From assembly GCF_946482535.1 (NCBI RefSeq), contig NZ_CAMLRU010000039.1, positions 1 to 16,697 on the forward strand: a stretch of DNA of 16,697 nt, read 5' to 3'. Source of the DNA: an uncultured Flavobacterium sp. (GTDB taxonomy: Bacteria > Bacteroidota > Bacteroidia > Flavobacteriales > Flavobacteriaceae). Both the position numbers and the translations under genes were made by a program. The notes beneath the pieces were generated by a model. That model did not search any database. It worked only from the letters and a program-made list of their open reading frames with translations, and was not told the origin of the DNA. Shown here piece by piece: positions 1 through 6,501 of the stretch (its first letter is position 1; the number at the start of each line of letters is the position of its first letter).

Positions 1-690
1 GCCGCCGGTTTCTAATAGGGCGTTTTTGGCGGTTAGTTTGCTTCCGATAAAGTCGGTATTGTTGTCTAAACGCAATTTTAGTTCGATGACATCGCCTTCT
101 ATTTCAGCGGATGATTTTTGGTACAAATCAAATTTCATTTCGCTGGAAGAAATCAGGGCTTTTACATAGGCGCTTTTGCTTAAATCGATGGCGGTTTTGG
201 TTGATTTCAGGTTCATTTCCACTTTAGATTTATCGTTGGCCATGAGCGTGAAATTTTTGGTGTTGGCGTTCAGGAACAATTTCGAATAATCATAAGTTTT
301 AAAAGTCACATTGTCTAAAACTACATCTGACAAGGCCGTAACATTGGTTTCATCTTTAGCAATAACCATATTGAATTTATCGGTGTATGTGACGCGGACA
401 CTCAATTTCTTGTAGCTTGAAATGTCTTTTGAAGTGGAGATTCTTAAATTATTGCCTGCCAATTTATATTCTACGAATTCGATTAAATTATCGTCGGCTT
501 CGATTTCTAGACCACATTCATTTCCTTTTACTAAAAAAACTTCGAGATTATCTTCTACTTCCAAACTTTCGAAACTCTCGATTTGTTTTTGTTCCGATTT
601 AACGATTTTGGAACCTTTTACTTTTTCTTTTTTTTGGGCAAAAGAAACCGTTGAAAGGATTAGACAACAAATAAGTATTATTTTTTTCAT
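1..690 (-). CDS. Head GIN domain (DUF2807) secreted protein, 3' end outside window
   Basis: This reading frame is open from an ATG at 690 to the window edge, giving 230 codons with no stop. The first 18 residues form a signal peptide (MKKIILICCLILSTVSFA, cleavage probably before QK). The mature part is rich in short beta strands and repeats the ESFESLEVEDNLEV and LEIEADDNLIEFV patterns of the DUF2807 (putative auto-transporter adhesin, head GIN) family. The EADDNLI motif also occurs in the lipoprotein at 797-1537, so the two look like tandem paralogues, this one apparently with a signal peptidase I site rather than a lipobox. A strong terminator separates it from that gene, so it probably has its own promoter near 747-754. 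The biochemical role of the family is not established; location in the periplasm or at the outer membrane is inferred. Confidence 0.8.
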   Translation of the reverse strand, partial: MKKIILICCLILSTVSFAQKKEKVKGSKIVKSEQKQIESFESLEVEDNLEVFLVKGNECGLEIEADDNLIEFVEYKLAGNNLRISTSKDISSYKKLSVRVTYTDKFNMVIAKDETNVTALSDVVLDNVTFKTYDYSKLFLNANTKNFTLMANDKSKVEMNLKSTKTAIDLSKSAYVKALISSSEMKFDLYQKSSAEIEGDVIELKLRLDNNTDFIGSKLTAKNALLETGG

Positions 691-746
691 AATTGGCGGT
701 AGGTTTGGTTTTACTTCTTGCGATTCGGCTTAATGGTCTTGAATGT

Positions 747-754
747 CAAAAATA
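747..754 (-). promoter_or_regulatory. Possible -7 promoter element for the partial head-GIN gene
   Basis: On the minus strand TATTTTTG matches the Bacteroidota -7 consensus TAnnTTTG and lies 56 bp before the ATG at 690. The nearest upstream TTG falls inside the terminator stem, only 14 bp away rather than the usual 17-23, so the -33 element is poor. The element directly follows a strong terminator, where a new promoter would be needed. Confidence 0.35.
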
Positions 755-756
755 GA

Positions 757-790
757 AAAAAAAACATCCCAATGTTCATTGGGATGTTTT
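757..790 (-). terminator. Rho-independent terminator of the PadR/PspC/head-GIN operon
   Basis: AAAACATCCCAATG (761-774) pairs perfectly with CATTGGGATGTTTT (777-790) around a two-base spacer. Read on the minus strand the stem runs into eight T residues (764-757). It lies 7 bp past the stop codon of the head-GIN lipoprotein gene and closes that operon. Confidence 0.85.
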
Positions 791-796
791 ATTAAC

Positions 797-1537
797 TTAA
801 TCTTTAGAGACACTTCCGCCGGAGCTTTCCTCTTTGCGAACCTCTTTCGGGCTGTTGGAGTAGCTTATAGAACTGCCGCTGGAAGCCTTACCGTCTAATA
901 GGAGTGCGGCATGAACCGAAGTGGAACTGCCACTGGTGGATTGGGCAAAAACTTCATTAGCGAGTAATTCATGGGCCTCGATACTACTTCCGCTGGAAGA
1001 AGCCGAAAAAACTTTCAAAGCTTTTCCTATGATTTTTTGTTCGCTTCCGCTGGAAGATTCAAGCGTTATTTTATCCGATTCAACTTCCGCTTCAATGGAG
1101 CTTCCGCTGCTTGATTTGATGGTTAAATCATTGCTGATTAAAATGTTGCCTGATTTAAGTGTGGAACCGCTAGTGCTTTCCAAACTGACAATTTTGGGCA
1201 TGTGAACAATAATTCTTTTGGAAACTACATTGATATAATTACTGTATTCAGAACTGATTTTCAAAGTTCCGTTTTGTACGGTTGTTTGAATGCCGTTGAT
1301 TAAATTGTCGTCGGCTTCTACAGTCACTTCTGATTTGTCGGAATAAAAGACTTCACATTCTAAACCTTGGCTTACCGTTACTTTATCAAAATTGGGTACA
1401 TTTCTTTTCTCGGTTACTACATTGCCGCTTCCGGTGATGCTTTTGCCGAAATTAAAATTGTGATTGCAAGAGGAGATGGATAAGGCCAACAAAGTAGCCG
1501 CTATCACTTTTGAAAATAAAACTACAAACTTTGTCAT
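797..1537 (-). CDS. Head GIN domain (DUF2807) lipoprotein with SSGS repeats
   Basis: The 246-residue product starts with a lipoprotein signal: hydrophobic residues 5-20, then ISSC with Cys24 as the lipidation site. After a GSGNVVTEKRNVPNF segment typical of DUF2807 come EADDNLI (74-80) and a ladder of seven SSGS-like motifs, near residues 123, 144, 163, 182, 202, 220 and 239. The 18-21 residue period suggests one motif per turn of a right-handed beta helix. Its ATG lies 2 bp after the stop of the PspC-domain gene, so the two are almost certainly co-transcribed and translationally linked. It ends the operon at the terminator 757-790. Family function is unknown; a lipid-anchored surface or periplasmic partner of the PspC protein is a guess from context. 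Confidence 0.85.
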   Translation of the reverse strand: MTKFVVLFSKVIAATLLALSISSCNHNFNFGKSITGSGNVVTEKRNVPNFDKVTVSQGLECEVFYSDKSEVTVEADDNLINGIQTTVQNGTLKISSEYSNYINVVSKRIIVHMPKIVSLESTSGSTLKSGNILISNDLTIKSSSGSSIEAEVESDKITLESSSGSEQKIIGKALKVFSASSSGSSIEAHELLANEVFAQSTSGSSTSVHAALLLDGKASSGSSISYSNSPKEVRKEESSGGSVSKD

Positions 1538-1539
1538 GA

Positions 1540-3294
1540 CTATTCTGTTTTAATGATTACTCCGTCGCTTCCTATTGTTAGTTTACTTTTTTTATCAGAT
1601 TTACCCGATTTGGTTTCAGTCACTACTTTGCCGTTGATTTTTACGGTAACTGTTTCGGTCGAATCATTTTCATTTATAATGTTGATTTCTTCCGATGGAA
1701 CGCCATTTTCCACATCGTTGTATTCGTTCTCTTCGATAGGACAGTCCAAACATTTCACCTGAGTTTCTTCAACTTTATAAGTGTATTTGTCAGAGCTGTG
1801 GTGAAGATTGAAGAAAGTATTATCAGATTCGTCGAAATGTTGTACGGTTTCATTGGCTACAAACACCGTTCCTTTAGGAAGGTATAAGTACAATTCTACT
1901 CGTTGGTCTCTGTATTTGCTGGCCATTTCGGTTAGCAAATAATTGTCTAACAATAATTGGTTGCCTACTAATTTGAAACCGTATTTGATTTTTTCGGCTC
2001 TTTCATTGGCTTCTTTGAACGATTTTCCGTCGGCCAGTTTTTCAATTTGAAGGTAGGCTTGGGCTTTATCGGTACTTTTGATTTCGAAACTGATTTGGTT
2101 GGAATAAATCACTTCGTTTTTAGCAGAATCTTGCGTGAAAACAAAATCTTCGTGTTCGTAAACATTTTTGGAGAAGAAATCATTGCTCACAAATTTGATT
2201 TGTAAAGTATCTGTCGGTTGGATATTCAAGACTTCTTTTTGAACTGTTTTGCCTTCAAAAGCTGACTCTGTTGATTGTTTGATTCCGATAACTACCAAAG
2301 CACCTACGGCAAAGATCCAGATGGCCAACAAGCTGTATTTGGCAGCAGCTCCCAAAGATTTCATATTGGTTACCAATAATTTCAATCCTAACATTAAGAA
2401 GAAGAATAAAGGAATACCAATAGCCAAGAAAGCTAATAATCCGAAAATCCAAAGGGGAATATCAGTATAGTTTACTGCTTCCACATAACGTTGCCAAGGA
2501 GCATCTATAAAAGAAGTAGTACCAAAAGTAAACAAACCTATAAATAATCCGGCAAGAGATAAAGCAGAGAAAACCAAGATAATTGCTCCCAAAACTTTTG
2601 CAAAGGCACCGAATACTTTCATGATTACATCGCCCAATCCGCTTGCAACTCTCTCAGCACCCGACTTTACTTGGTTTCCCATTTCGTCGTAGTTGGCATT
2701 TTTGAATTTGTTAGTCACGCTGTCGAATTCTTCTCTTACTTTCTTTTCGATATTGGAAATAGTAACCGGTTCACCGGTCATTTCTAATTTTTCAGAAGTA
2801 GTAATTGCTTTAGGTGTGGCAATCCAAAGAATGATGTAAGCGATGATTCCAAAGCTGGTGAAAGCCAATAAAAGGAAAATGATTTTAATCCAAACAGCTT
2901 CCACACCGAAATAGTGTCCTAAACCGGTACAAACACCACCAATTAAGCCTCGGTCTTTGTCTCTGTATAATTTTTTTCTCGGAGGGAAATTATAGAAAGG
3001 TTCAGATTTGGTCTCCGCTGAATCCTCATCGTCAAGGCGATAATCCTCGGGTTGTCCCATTACTACAATTACTTCGTCTACATCTTTATTGTTGATAACG
3101 TGTTTGTCGGTTTTTTGTTTTTCAGTCAAAAGTTCGGCCACACGCATTTCAATGTCTTTCATGATTTCGTCCTTCCCGGAAGAATTCGAAAGAGAACGTT
3201 TTATAGCATCAAAATATCTTGATAATTTTTGGTATGCATCTTCATCGATATGGAAGAATAAACCACCTATATTAATATTTACTGTTTTGTTCAT
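1540..3294 (-). CDS. PspC domain membrane protein with C-terminal beta-rich domain
   Basis: I place the start at ATG 3294 (MNKTVNINIGG, 584 residues), because the 18 codons upstream overlap the end of the PadR gene and are polar and non-conserved in character. Residues 1-85 form an N-terminal domain seen in Bacteroidota PspC proteins (MNKTVNINI, then VVMGQPEDY). Residues 108-164 are the PspC domain (KKLYRDKDRGLIGGVCTGLG followed by a membrane segment). More membrane segments lie near 230-256, 282-305 and 318-338. Residues 355-510 are beta-rich and resemble putative-adhesin/GIN-type folds. A CLDC pair (515-518) and a charged tail follow. PspC in Proteobacteria senses inner-membrane stress; a similar role here is inference. 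The gene sits 5 bp after padR and 2 bp before the head-GIN lipoprotein gene, all one operon. Confidence 0.85.
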   Translation of the reverse strand: MNKTVNINIGGLFFHIDEDAYQKLSRYFDAIKRSLSNSSGKDEIMKDIEMRVAELLTEKQKTDKHVINNKDVDEVIVVMGQPEDYRLDDEDSAETKSEPFYNFPPRKKLYRDKDRGLIGGVCTGLGHYFGVEAVWIKIIFLLLAFTSFGIIAYIILWIATPKAITTSEKLEMTGEPVTISNIEKKVREEFDSVTNKFKNANYDEMGNQVKSGAERVASGLGDVIMKVFGAFAKVLGAIILVFSALSLAGLFIGLFTFGTTSFIDAPWQRYVEAVNYTDIPLWIFGLLAFLAIGIPLFFFLMLGLKLLVTNMKSLGAAAKYSLLAIWIFAVGALVVIGIKQSTESAFEGKTVQKEVLNIQPTDTLQIKFVSNDFFSKNVYEHEDFVFTQDSAKNEVIYSNQISFEIKSTDKAQAYLQIEKLADGKSFKEANERAEKIKYGFKLVGNQLLLDNYLLTEMASKYRDQRVELYLYLPKGTVFVANETVQHFDESDNTFFNLHHSSDKYTYKVEETQVKCLDCPIEENEYNDVENGVPSEEINIINENDSTETVTVKINGKVVTETKSGKSDKKSKLTIGSDGVIIKTE

Positions 3295-3299
3295 GATTG

Positions 3300-3629
3300 T
3301 TATTTTTGATTGGTTATGATGTTCACGGCGTCTGACAATTCGGTCCAAGTACCGTTCAATTCAGTTAAAAATGTTTTTCCTAATTCGGTCAAACCATAGT
3401 ATTTTCTTGGAGGTCCCGAAGTTGATTCTTCCCAACGGTAGTTGAGTAATCCGTCGTTTTTCAGTCTTGTCAATAGCGGATAAACTGTTCCCTCTACTAC
3501 AAGCAATTTGGCGTTTTTCAGAGTGTCTAATATTTCAGAGGTATACGCGTCTTTTTCTTTAAGGACAGACAAGATACAAAATTCTAAAACACCTTTACGC
3601 ATCTGGGCTTTTGTGTTTTCAATATTCAT
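3300..3629 (-). CDS. PadR family transcriptional regulator
   Basis: The 109-residue protein is a single winged-helix domain of the small PadR-s2 type. It shows MRKGVLEFCILSVL (10-23), DAYTSEILDTL in the recognition region, the hallmark VEGTVYPLLTRLKNDGLL (45-62), and the wing SGPPRKYYGLTELGK. It lacks the long C-terminal dimerisation region of full PadR, as is usual in the small subfamily. PadR proteins are generally ligand- or stress-responsive repressors that often control their own operon. It directly precedes the PspC-domain gene (5-bp gap), a pairing common in Bacteroidota. The likely target is the pseudo-palindrome at 4689-4709, which covers the -33 element of the operon promoter; that link is inferred. 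Confidence 0.92.
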   Translation of the reverse strand: MNIENTKAQMRKGVLEFCILSVLKEKDAYTSEILDTLKNAKLLVVEGTVYPLLTRLKNDGLLNYRWEESTSGPPRKYYGLTELGKTFLTELNGTWTELSDAVNIITNQK

Positions 3630-3667
3630 AATACATGATTTAATTTTTTGTGATTAACATTCGTTTT

Positions 3668-3703
3668 TTGATTGATGATTGAAACTCTTGATGATTGATG
3701 ATG
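3668..3703. repeat. TTGATTGATGATTGA repeats in padR leader
   Basis: The 76-bp spacer before padR contains TTGATTGATGATTGA at 3668-3682 and a related TTGATGATTGATGATG at 3688-3703. The first 15-mer recurs exactly in the preceding spacer of the same operon (4099-4113). In the transcript these are A/U/C-rich UCAAUCAUCAAUCAA stretches that would stay unpaired. Confidence 0.55.
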
Positions 3704-3705
3704 CT

Positions 3706-4083
3706 TTAATCTTCGGAGACATTAACAATTAGATTAGATTGTTTTTCTCCTGCCAGTTTTACAACGTATTTTTCATTTTCATTCATAGTAAAGGCCAAAC
3801 GATTGTCTCCTTTTTTTCTGAATTTTTTGCTCAAAATAACTTTGTCGTCCTGATCAGTGACTACAATTTTTACGTTGTCTTCAGTTTTTAGGCTGAATCT
3901 TAAGTTGACATCCACTTCTTCTTTGGCCACAATTTCGAATTGATGATTTTCTTTTTGTAAGGAAGCTTTAGTTCCTTGAGACTTTTGCGGCAAATGATTG
4001 ATTCTGATCGCACCTTGGTCTTGAGCCATTAATTTAGTTGTCATAGCAACTATAAATACTGTGATTAAGAGTAAATTTTTCAT
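3706..4083 (-). CDS. Small secreted protein of unknown function
   Basis: The 125-residue product has a clear signal peptide (MKNLLLITVFIVAMTTKLMA, cleavage before QDQG at residue 21). The mature 105 residues are charged and strand-rich, without cysteines or recognisable catalytic motifs. The second half (KIVVTDQDDKVILSKKF, then NRLAFTMNENEKYVVKL) looks like a small beta-sandwich of the kind found in Bacteroidota secreted proteins such as DUF3244-like ones, but I cannot assign a family. No type IX secretion sorting domain is visible. It lies between the DUF4870 gene (57-bp gap) and padR (76-bp gap) with no terminator or good promoter in either gap, so it is probably part of the same transcript. 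Confidence 0.75.
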   Translation of the reverse strand: MKNLLLITVFIVAMTTKLMAQDQGAIRINHLPQKSQGTKASLQKENHQFEIVAKEEVDVNLRFSLKTEDNVKIVVTDQDDKVILSKKFRKKGDNRLAFTMNENEKYVVKLAGEKQSNLIVNVSED

Positions 4084-4098
4084 GTTGATTGATTTTAA

Positions 4099-4113
4099 TT
4101 GATTGATGATTGA
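4099..4113. repeat. TTGATTGATGATTGA repeat in operon spacer
   Basis: Exact 15-mer shared with 3668-3682 in the next spacer downstream, embedded in a longer run of GATTGATGATT-like units (4084-4125). Both copies lie just 5' of a start codon on the minus strand. Confidence 0.55.
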
Positions 4114-4140
4114 TGATTTTGATTAATGCTTCTTTATTGA

Positions 4141-4596
4141 TTATTTAAAGAAAGGTATGCTTAGAGGATATTTATAGGCTTCTCCGTTAGAAGCTTTGAC
4201 TGCGGCGTAAATGATTAAGACAAACTCCACAACTTTTAAGAAAAAGAACAGCAGTACCGCAATAATTCCTAAGATGGTGATTCCGGTGATATTGCCGGCA
4301 CTTAAATTTTGAATAACATAATGTCTGTCGAAGTCAATATCGTTCATAGGAACATTTTTGAAAATAGAGTAAATAAAAATCGGAATGGCAATCAGACACA
4401 GAACAACCATATACAGAAAAATACTCAATTGAAAATTCAATACATGCTTGCCGTTTTGATCTACAAATTCAGACTCATTTTTCTTGGCACTCCATATCAC
4501 AATAGGGAAGATGTAATTTCCAAATGGAATAATATATTGTGTCAAAGCGCTCAAGTGCAGAAATGTAGCAATGTTTTTTTCGTTATTAGTTGTCAT
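4141..4596 (-). CDS. DUF4870 domain membrane protein
   Basis: The 151-residue protein has the DUF4870 (Tic20-like) layout: an N-terminal hydrophobic segment (12-36), the family signature DQNGKHVLNFQLSIFLY (46-62) leading into a second membrane segment (54-79), a polar loop (80-103) and a third hydrophobic region (104-133), ending in YKYPLSIPF, typical of the family tail. It is small and inner-membrane located; no biochemical activity is known for the family. It is the first gene after the promoter at 4668-4699. Being first in a PadR-controlled unit with a PspC protein and head-GIN proteins suggests a shared job in envelope homeostasis, which is inference from context. Confidence 0.88.
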   Translation of the reverse strand: MTTNNEKNIATFLHLSALTQYIIPFGNYIFPIVIWSAKKNESEFVDQNGKHVLNFQLSIFLYMVVLCLIAIPIFIYSIFKNVPMNDIDFDRHYVIQNLSAGNITGITILGIIAVLLFFFLKVVEFVLIIYAAVKASNGEAYKYPLSIPFFK

Positions 4597-4667
4597 TTTG
4601 TTTGATTTTAGTTGATGATGATTAATCGATTTTAATAATACTATAGATAGACTATTAATTTCTTATA

Positions 4668-4699
4668 CAAAGATAAGGCTAAAAAAAGGTATTATGCAA
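4668..4699 (-). promoter_or_regulatory. Bacteroidota-type promoter of the DUF4870/PadR/PspC operon
   Basis: On the minus strand TTG (4699-4697) is followed after 21 bp by TATCTTTG (4675-4668), a full match to TTG-N17-23-TAnnTTTG. The predicted start is near 4661, giving a leader of about 65 nt before the ATG at 4596. No comparable promoter is seen in the two internal spacers of the operon. Confidence 0.65.
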
Positions 4700-4709
4700 T
4701 GCAAAGTAC
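4689..4709. promoter_or_regulatory. Candidate PadR operator
   Basis: Half-sites GTATTATGCA (4689-4698) and TGCAAAGTAC (4700-4709) flank a central A and match as inverted repeats at 8 of 10 positions. The dyad covers the -33 TTG of the operon promoter, so binding would block transcription. The operon encodes a PadR protein, the obvious candidate ligand; the assignment is inferred. Confidence 0.5.
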
Positions 4710-4792
4710 TTAAATTTAACAAAATATTAACAATTCAATAATTTATAAAACCTCTGATATTTTTTATACTTTTATAGCAAAATCAAGCACTT

Positions 4793-5245
4793 ATGGAATT
4801 TTCTCCTTCAAAATTGAATACTTTTTTATTTTTCAAATTACCTTCTGCTTTTTGGTGTGGTGTTAGGGTAAAAGCCATTTCAAAATCGCAATGTGTGGTC
4901 ACCGTAAAGCATAGATGGTTTAATCAAAATCCTTTTAATTCCATGTATTTTGCGGTGCAAGCCATGGCGGCCGAACTCACAACAGGTGCTTTGGTAATGA
5001 TGCAAATCAAGCAATCGGGGAAGAAAATTTCTATGTTGGTAGCCCATAACAACGGCCAGTTTACCAAAAAAGCCACGGGCCGAATTACTTTCACTTGCCA
5101 TGACGGGCATCTGATAGAAGAAGCCATTCAGCGTACCATTGACACAGGTGAAGGTCAAACCTTTTGGATGAAATCTGTTGGGGTTAATGAAAAAGGGGAA
5201 CAAGTCTCTGAACTGAATTTTGAATGGAGTATTAAATTGAAGTAA
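4793..5245 (+). CDS. DUF4442 domain hotdog-fold protein (thioesterase-like)
   Basis: The 150-residue protein matches the DUF4442 layout of PaaI/YiiD-like hotdog proteins: a short N-terminal helix (FSPSKLNTFLFFKLP), strands around VRVKAISKSQCVVTVKH, then the hotdog helix with NPFNSMYFAVQAMAAELTTG (46-65), followed by four alternating strands. Hotdog proteins of this kind are often acyl-CoA thioesterases, but the substrate cannot be told and the catalytic residues of characterised enzymes are not obvious, so thioesterase activity is only possible. It is divergent from the PadR operon, with 196 bp between starts. A weak -7 (TACTTTTA, 4767-4774) lies upstream without a clear -33. A hairpin at 5257-5280 may end the transcript. 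Confidence 0.82.
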   Translation: MEFSPSKLNTFLFFKLPSAFWCGVRVKAISKSQCVVTVKHRWFNQNPFNSMYFAVQAMAAELTTGALVMMQIKQSGKKISMLVAHNNGQFTKKATGRITFTCHDGHLIEEAIQRTIDTGEGQTFWMKSVGVNEKGEQVSELNFEWSIKLK

Positions 5246-5256
5246 TCAACAAACGT

Positions 5257-5280
5257 TAAACCCTTTATAATTAGGGTTTA
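5257..5280 (+). terminator. Possible weak terminator after the DUF4442 gene
   Basis: TAAACCCT (5257-5264) and AGGGTTTA (5273-5280) form a perfect 8-bp stem with an 8-base loop, followed by TTTATG rather than a full T run. Position 12 bp past the stop codon fits a terminator; the short T tract makes it weak. Confidence 0.4.
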
Positions 5281-5298
5281 TTTATGATAGTTTGATTG

Positions 5299-5306
5299 TA
5301 ACTTTG
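5299..5306 (+). promoter_or_regulatory. Possible -7 element for the epimerase gene
   Basis: TAACTTTG is a full match to TAnnTTTG, 15 bp before the ATG at 5322. There is no TTG at the right distance upstream (the region reads GGTTTAT), so the -33 is weak. The resulting leader would be only about 10 nt. Confidence 0.4.
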
Positions 5307-5321
5307 ATAAAAATTACTGAC

Positions 5322-6227
5322 ATGAAAATATTGGTTACAGGCGCAACGGGTTTAATCGGAAAGGAATTAATCTCATTGTTATTGGCTAAAAATCATACCA
5401 TTCATTATCTAACTACTTCGAAAGCGAAAATTGAAGACCGTCCAAATTGTTCGGGTTTTTATTGGAATCCGCAACAAGGCAAAATTGATGAAAGTTGTAT
5501 TTATGGTGTAGATGTCATCATTCATTTGGCCGGAGCTAATATTGCCAAGCGCTGGACTAATGCCTACAAACAAGAAATCATAGAAAGCAGAACCTTGTCA
5601 GCGGAGTTGCTTTTTAACTTGGTCAAAAAAACACCTAATCAGGTCAAGCAAATTATTACAGCTTCAGGAACTGCCATTTATCCGGAAAGCATTGATAAGG
5701 TTTATGATGAAACTACTAAAGAATCCGAAGACAGTTTTCTTTCGAATGTAGTCAAAAAATGGGAAGCCAGTGTTGATGTTTTTCAAGTACTCGGAATTAA
5801 AGTTTGCAAACTCAGAACCGGAATTGTTTTAGCCAATCATGGCGGTGCTTTACCCGAAATGGTAAAACCTATCAAACTAGGATTGGGTTCAGTCATGGGT
5901 TCCGGAAAACAAATGCAATCCTGGATACACCTAAAGGATTTAATTGCCTTATATAATTTTGCTCTGGAAAAACAATTGGAAGGCGTTTACAATGCCGTTT
6001 CACCCAATCCGATCAGCAATGAAGTGTTGACCAAAACAATCGCTAAAAGCTTGAAGAAATCACTTTGGTTACCCAATACTCCCGAATTTGTAATGAAACT
6101 GATTTTAGGAGAAATGGCTTATCTGCTATTCTCAAGTAAAAATCTAAGTGCCAATAAGGTTCTGGATTTAGGCTTTCAGTTTCAGTTTCCCGAGATTAAT
6201 AAAGCCATTCACCATTTATACCCATAA
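5322..6227 (+). CDS. TIGR01777 family NAD-dependent epimerase-like protein
   Basis: I choose ATG 5322 over the TTG ten codons earlier because the product then begins directly with MKILVTGATGLIG, the Rossmann first strand and GxxGxxG loop (7-13); the -7 box at 5299-5306 also overlaps the longer version. The 301-residue protein carries the TIGR01777 marks: W48-N-P with GKID, HLAGANIAKRWT (68-79), KQEIIESR (83-90), ITASGTAIYP (112-121), SWIHLKD (200-206) and YNAVSPNP (223-230). It is a short-chain dehydrogenase/reductase of the YfcH/SulA-homologue group. The catalytic YxxxK is not clear, as in most family members, and no substrate is known. A strong terminator overlaps its stop codon. Confidence 0.92.
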   Translation: MKILVTGATGLIGKELISLLLAKNHTIHYLTTSKAKIEDRPNCSGFYWNPQQGKIDESCIYGVDVIIHLAGANIAKRWTNAYKQEIIESRTLSAELLFNLVKKTPNQVKQIITASGTAIYPESIDKVYDETTKESEDSFLSNVVKKWEASVDVFQVLGIKVCKLRTGIVLANHGGALPEMVKPIKLGLGSVMGSGKQMQSWIHLKDLIALYNFALEKQLEGVYNAVSPNPISNEVLTKTIAKSLKKSLWLPNTPEFVMKLILGEMAYLLFSSKNLSANKVLDLGFQFQFPEINKAIHHLYP

Positions 6228-6260
6228 AAAAAGTGCTGTTGAAAAAACAGCACTTTTTTT
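6228..6260 (+). terminator. Rho-independent terminator after the epimerase gene
   Basis: AAAAAGTGCTGTT (6228-6240) pairs perfectly with AACAGCACTTTTT (6246-6258) around a 5-base loop, and the stem ends in a run of seven T (6254-6260). It begins at the stop codon. A-rich flanks would let it work in both directions, but no converging gene is present. Confidence 0.88.
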
Positions 6261-6439
6261 ACTATAAAGATTGTTGAATTAATAATTATTACAGCTTTAA
6301 GCTAACCTGAAATAGAATATATTCGTTGTTATCAAACAAATTTAGCCAAACGAAAACGTAATAGTCTTAAAATTTTATTAAAGTTTGGTTAATTTAATGC
6401 TTTCAGCGTTGTCTTTTCCCAATAAAAAATAGTGACAAT

Positions 6440-6471
6440 TTGACATTTTAAAAGAATTGGCAGTACTTTTG
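6440..6471 (+). promoter_or_regulatory. Promoter of grpE-dnaJ
   Basis: TTG (6440-6442), a 21-bp spacer and TACTTTTG (6464-6471) match the Bacteroidota housekeeping promoter fully. The predicted start is near 6477, about 25 nt before the grpE ATG. Confidence 0.68.
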
Positions 6472-6473
6472 CA

Positions 6474-6489
6474 TTCCGAGTGTTCGGAA
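6474..6489. promoter_or_regulatory. Inverted repeat at the grpE transcription start
   Basis: TTCCGA (6474-6479) and TCGGAA (6484-6489) form a perfect 6-bp inverted repeat around GTGT. It begins 3 bp after the -7 element and spans the predicted transcription start. It could be an operator or a hairpin at the very 5' end of the mRNA. It does not match CIRCE (TTAGCACTC-N9-GAGTGCTAA). Confidence 0.4.
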
Positions 6490-6501
6490 CAAATTCCAAA
6501 A

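Noticed and set aside
3295..3348. Longer start for the PspC protein at 3348
   Set aside because: The extra 18 codons overlap the padR end and encode a polar stretch unlike the conserved MNKTVNINI start.
4309..4605. Plus-strand open frame of 98 codons opposite the DUF4870 gene
   Set aside because: It is antisense to a gene with a clear family signature, has no promoter and a low-complexity composition; it is a shadow frame.
4689..4709. Dyad considered as a phage or element attachment site
   Set aside because: No second copy, integrase or mobile gene is present, and its position on the -33 box is better explained as an operator.
6337..6344. Minus-strand TAAATTTG matching the -7 consensus in the gap before grpE
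   Set aside because: No minus-strand gene lies downstream of it; the epimerase gene there runs on the plus strand. It is a chance match in AT-rich DNA.
6462..6475. AGTACTTTTGCATT before grpE resembles a half of the candidate PadR operator
   Set aside because: It has an extra T, lacks the second half-site and is fully explained by the -7 element TACTTTTG.
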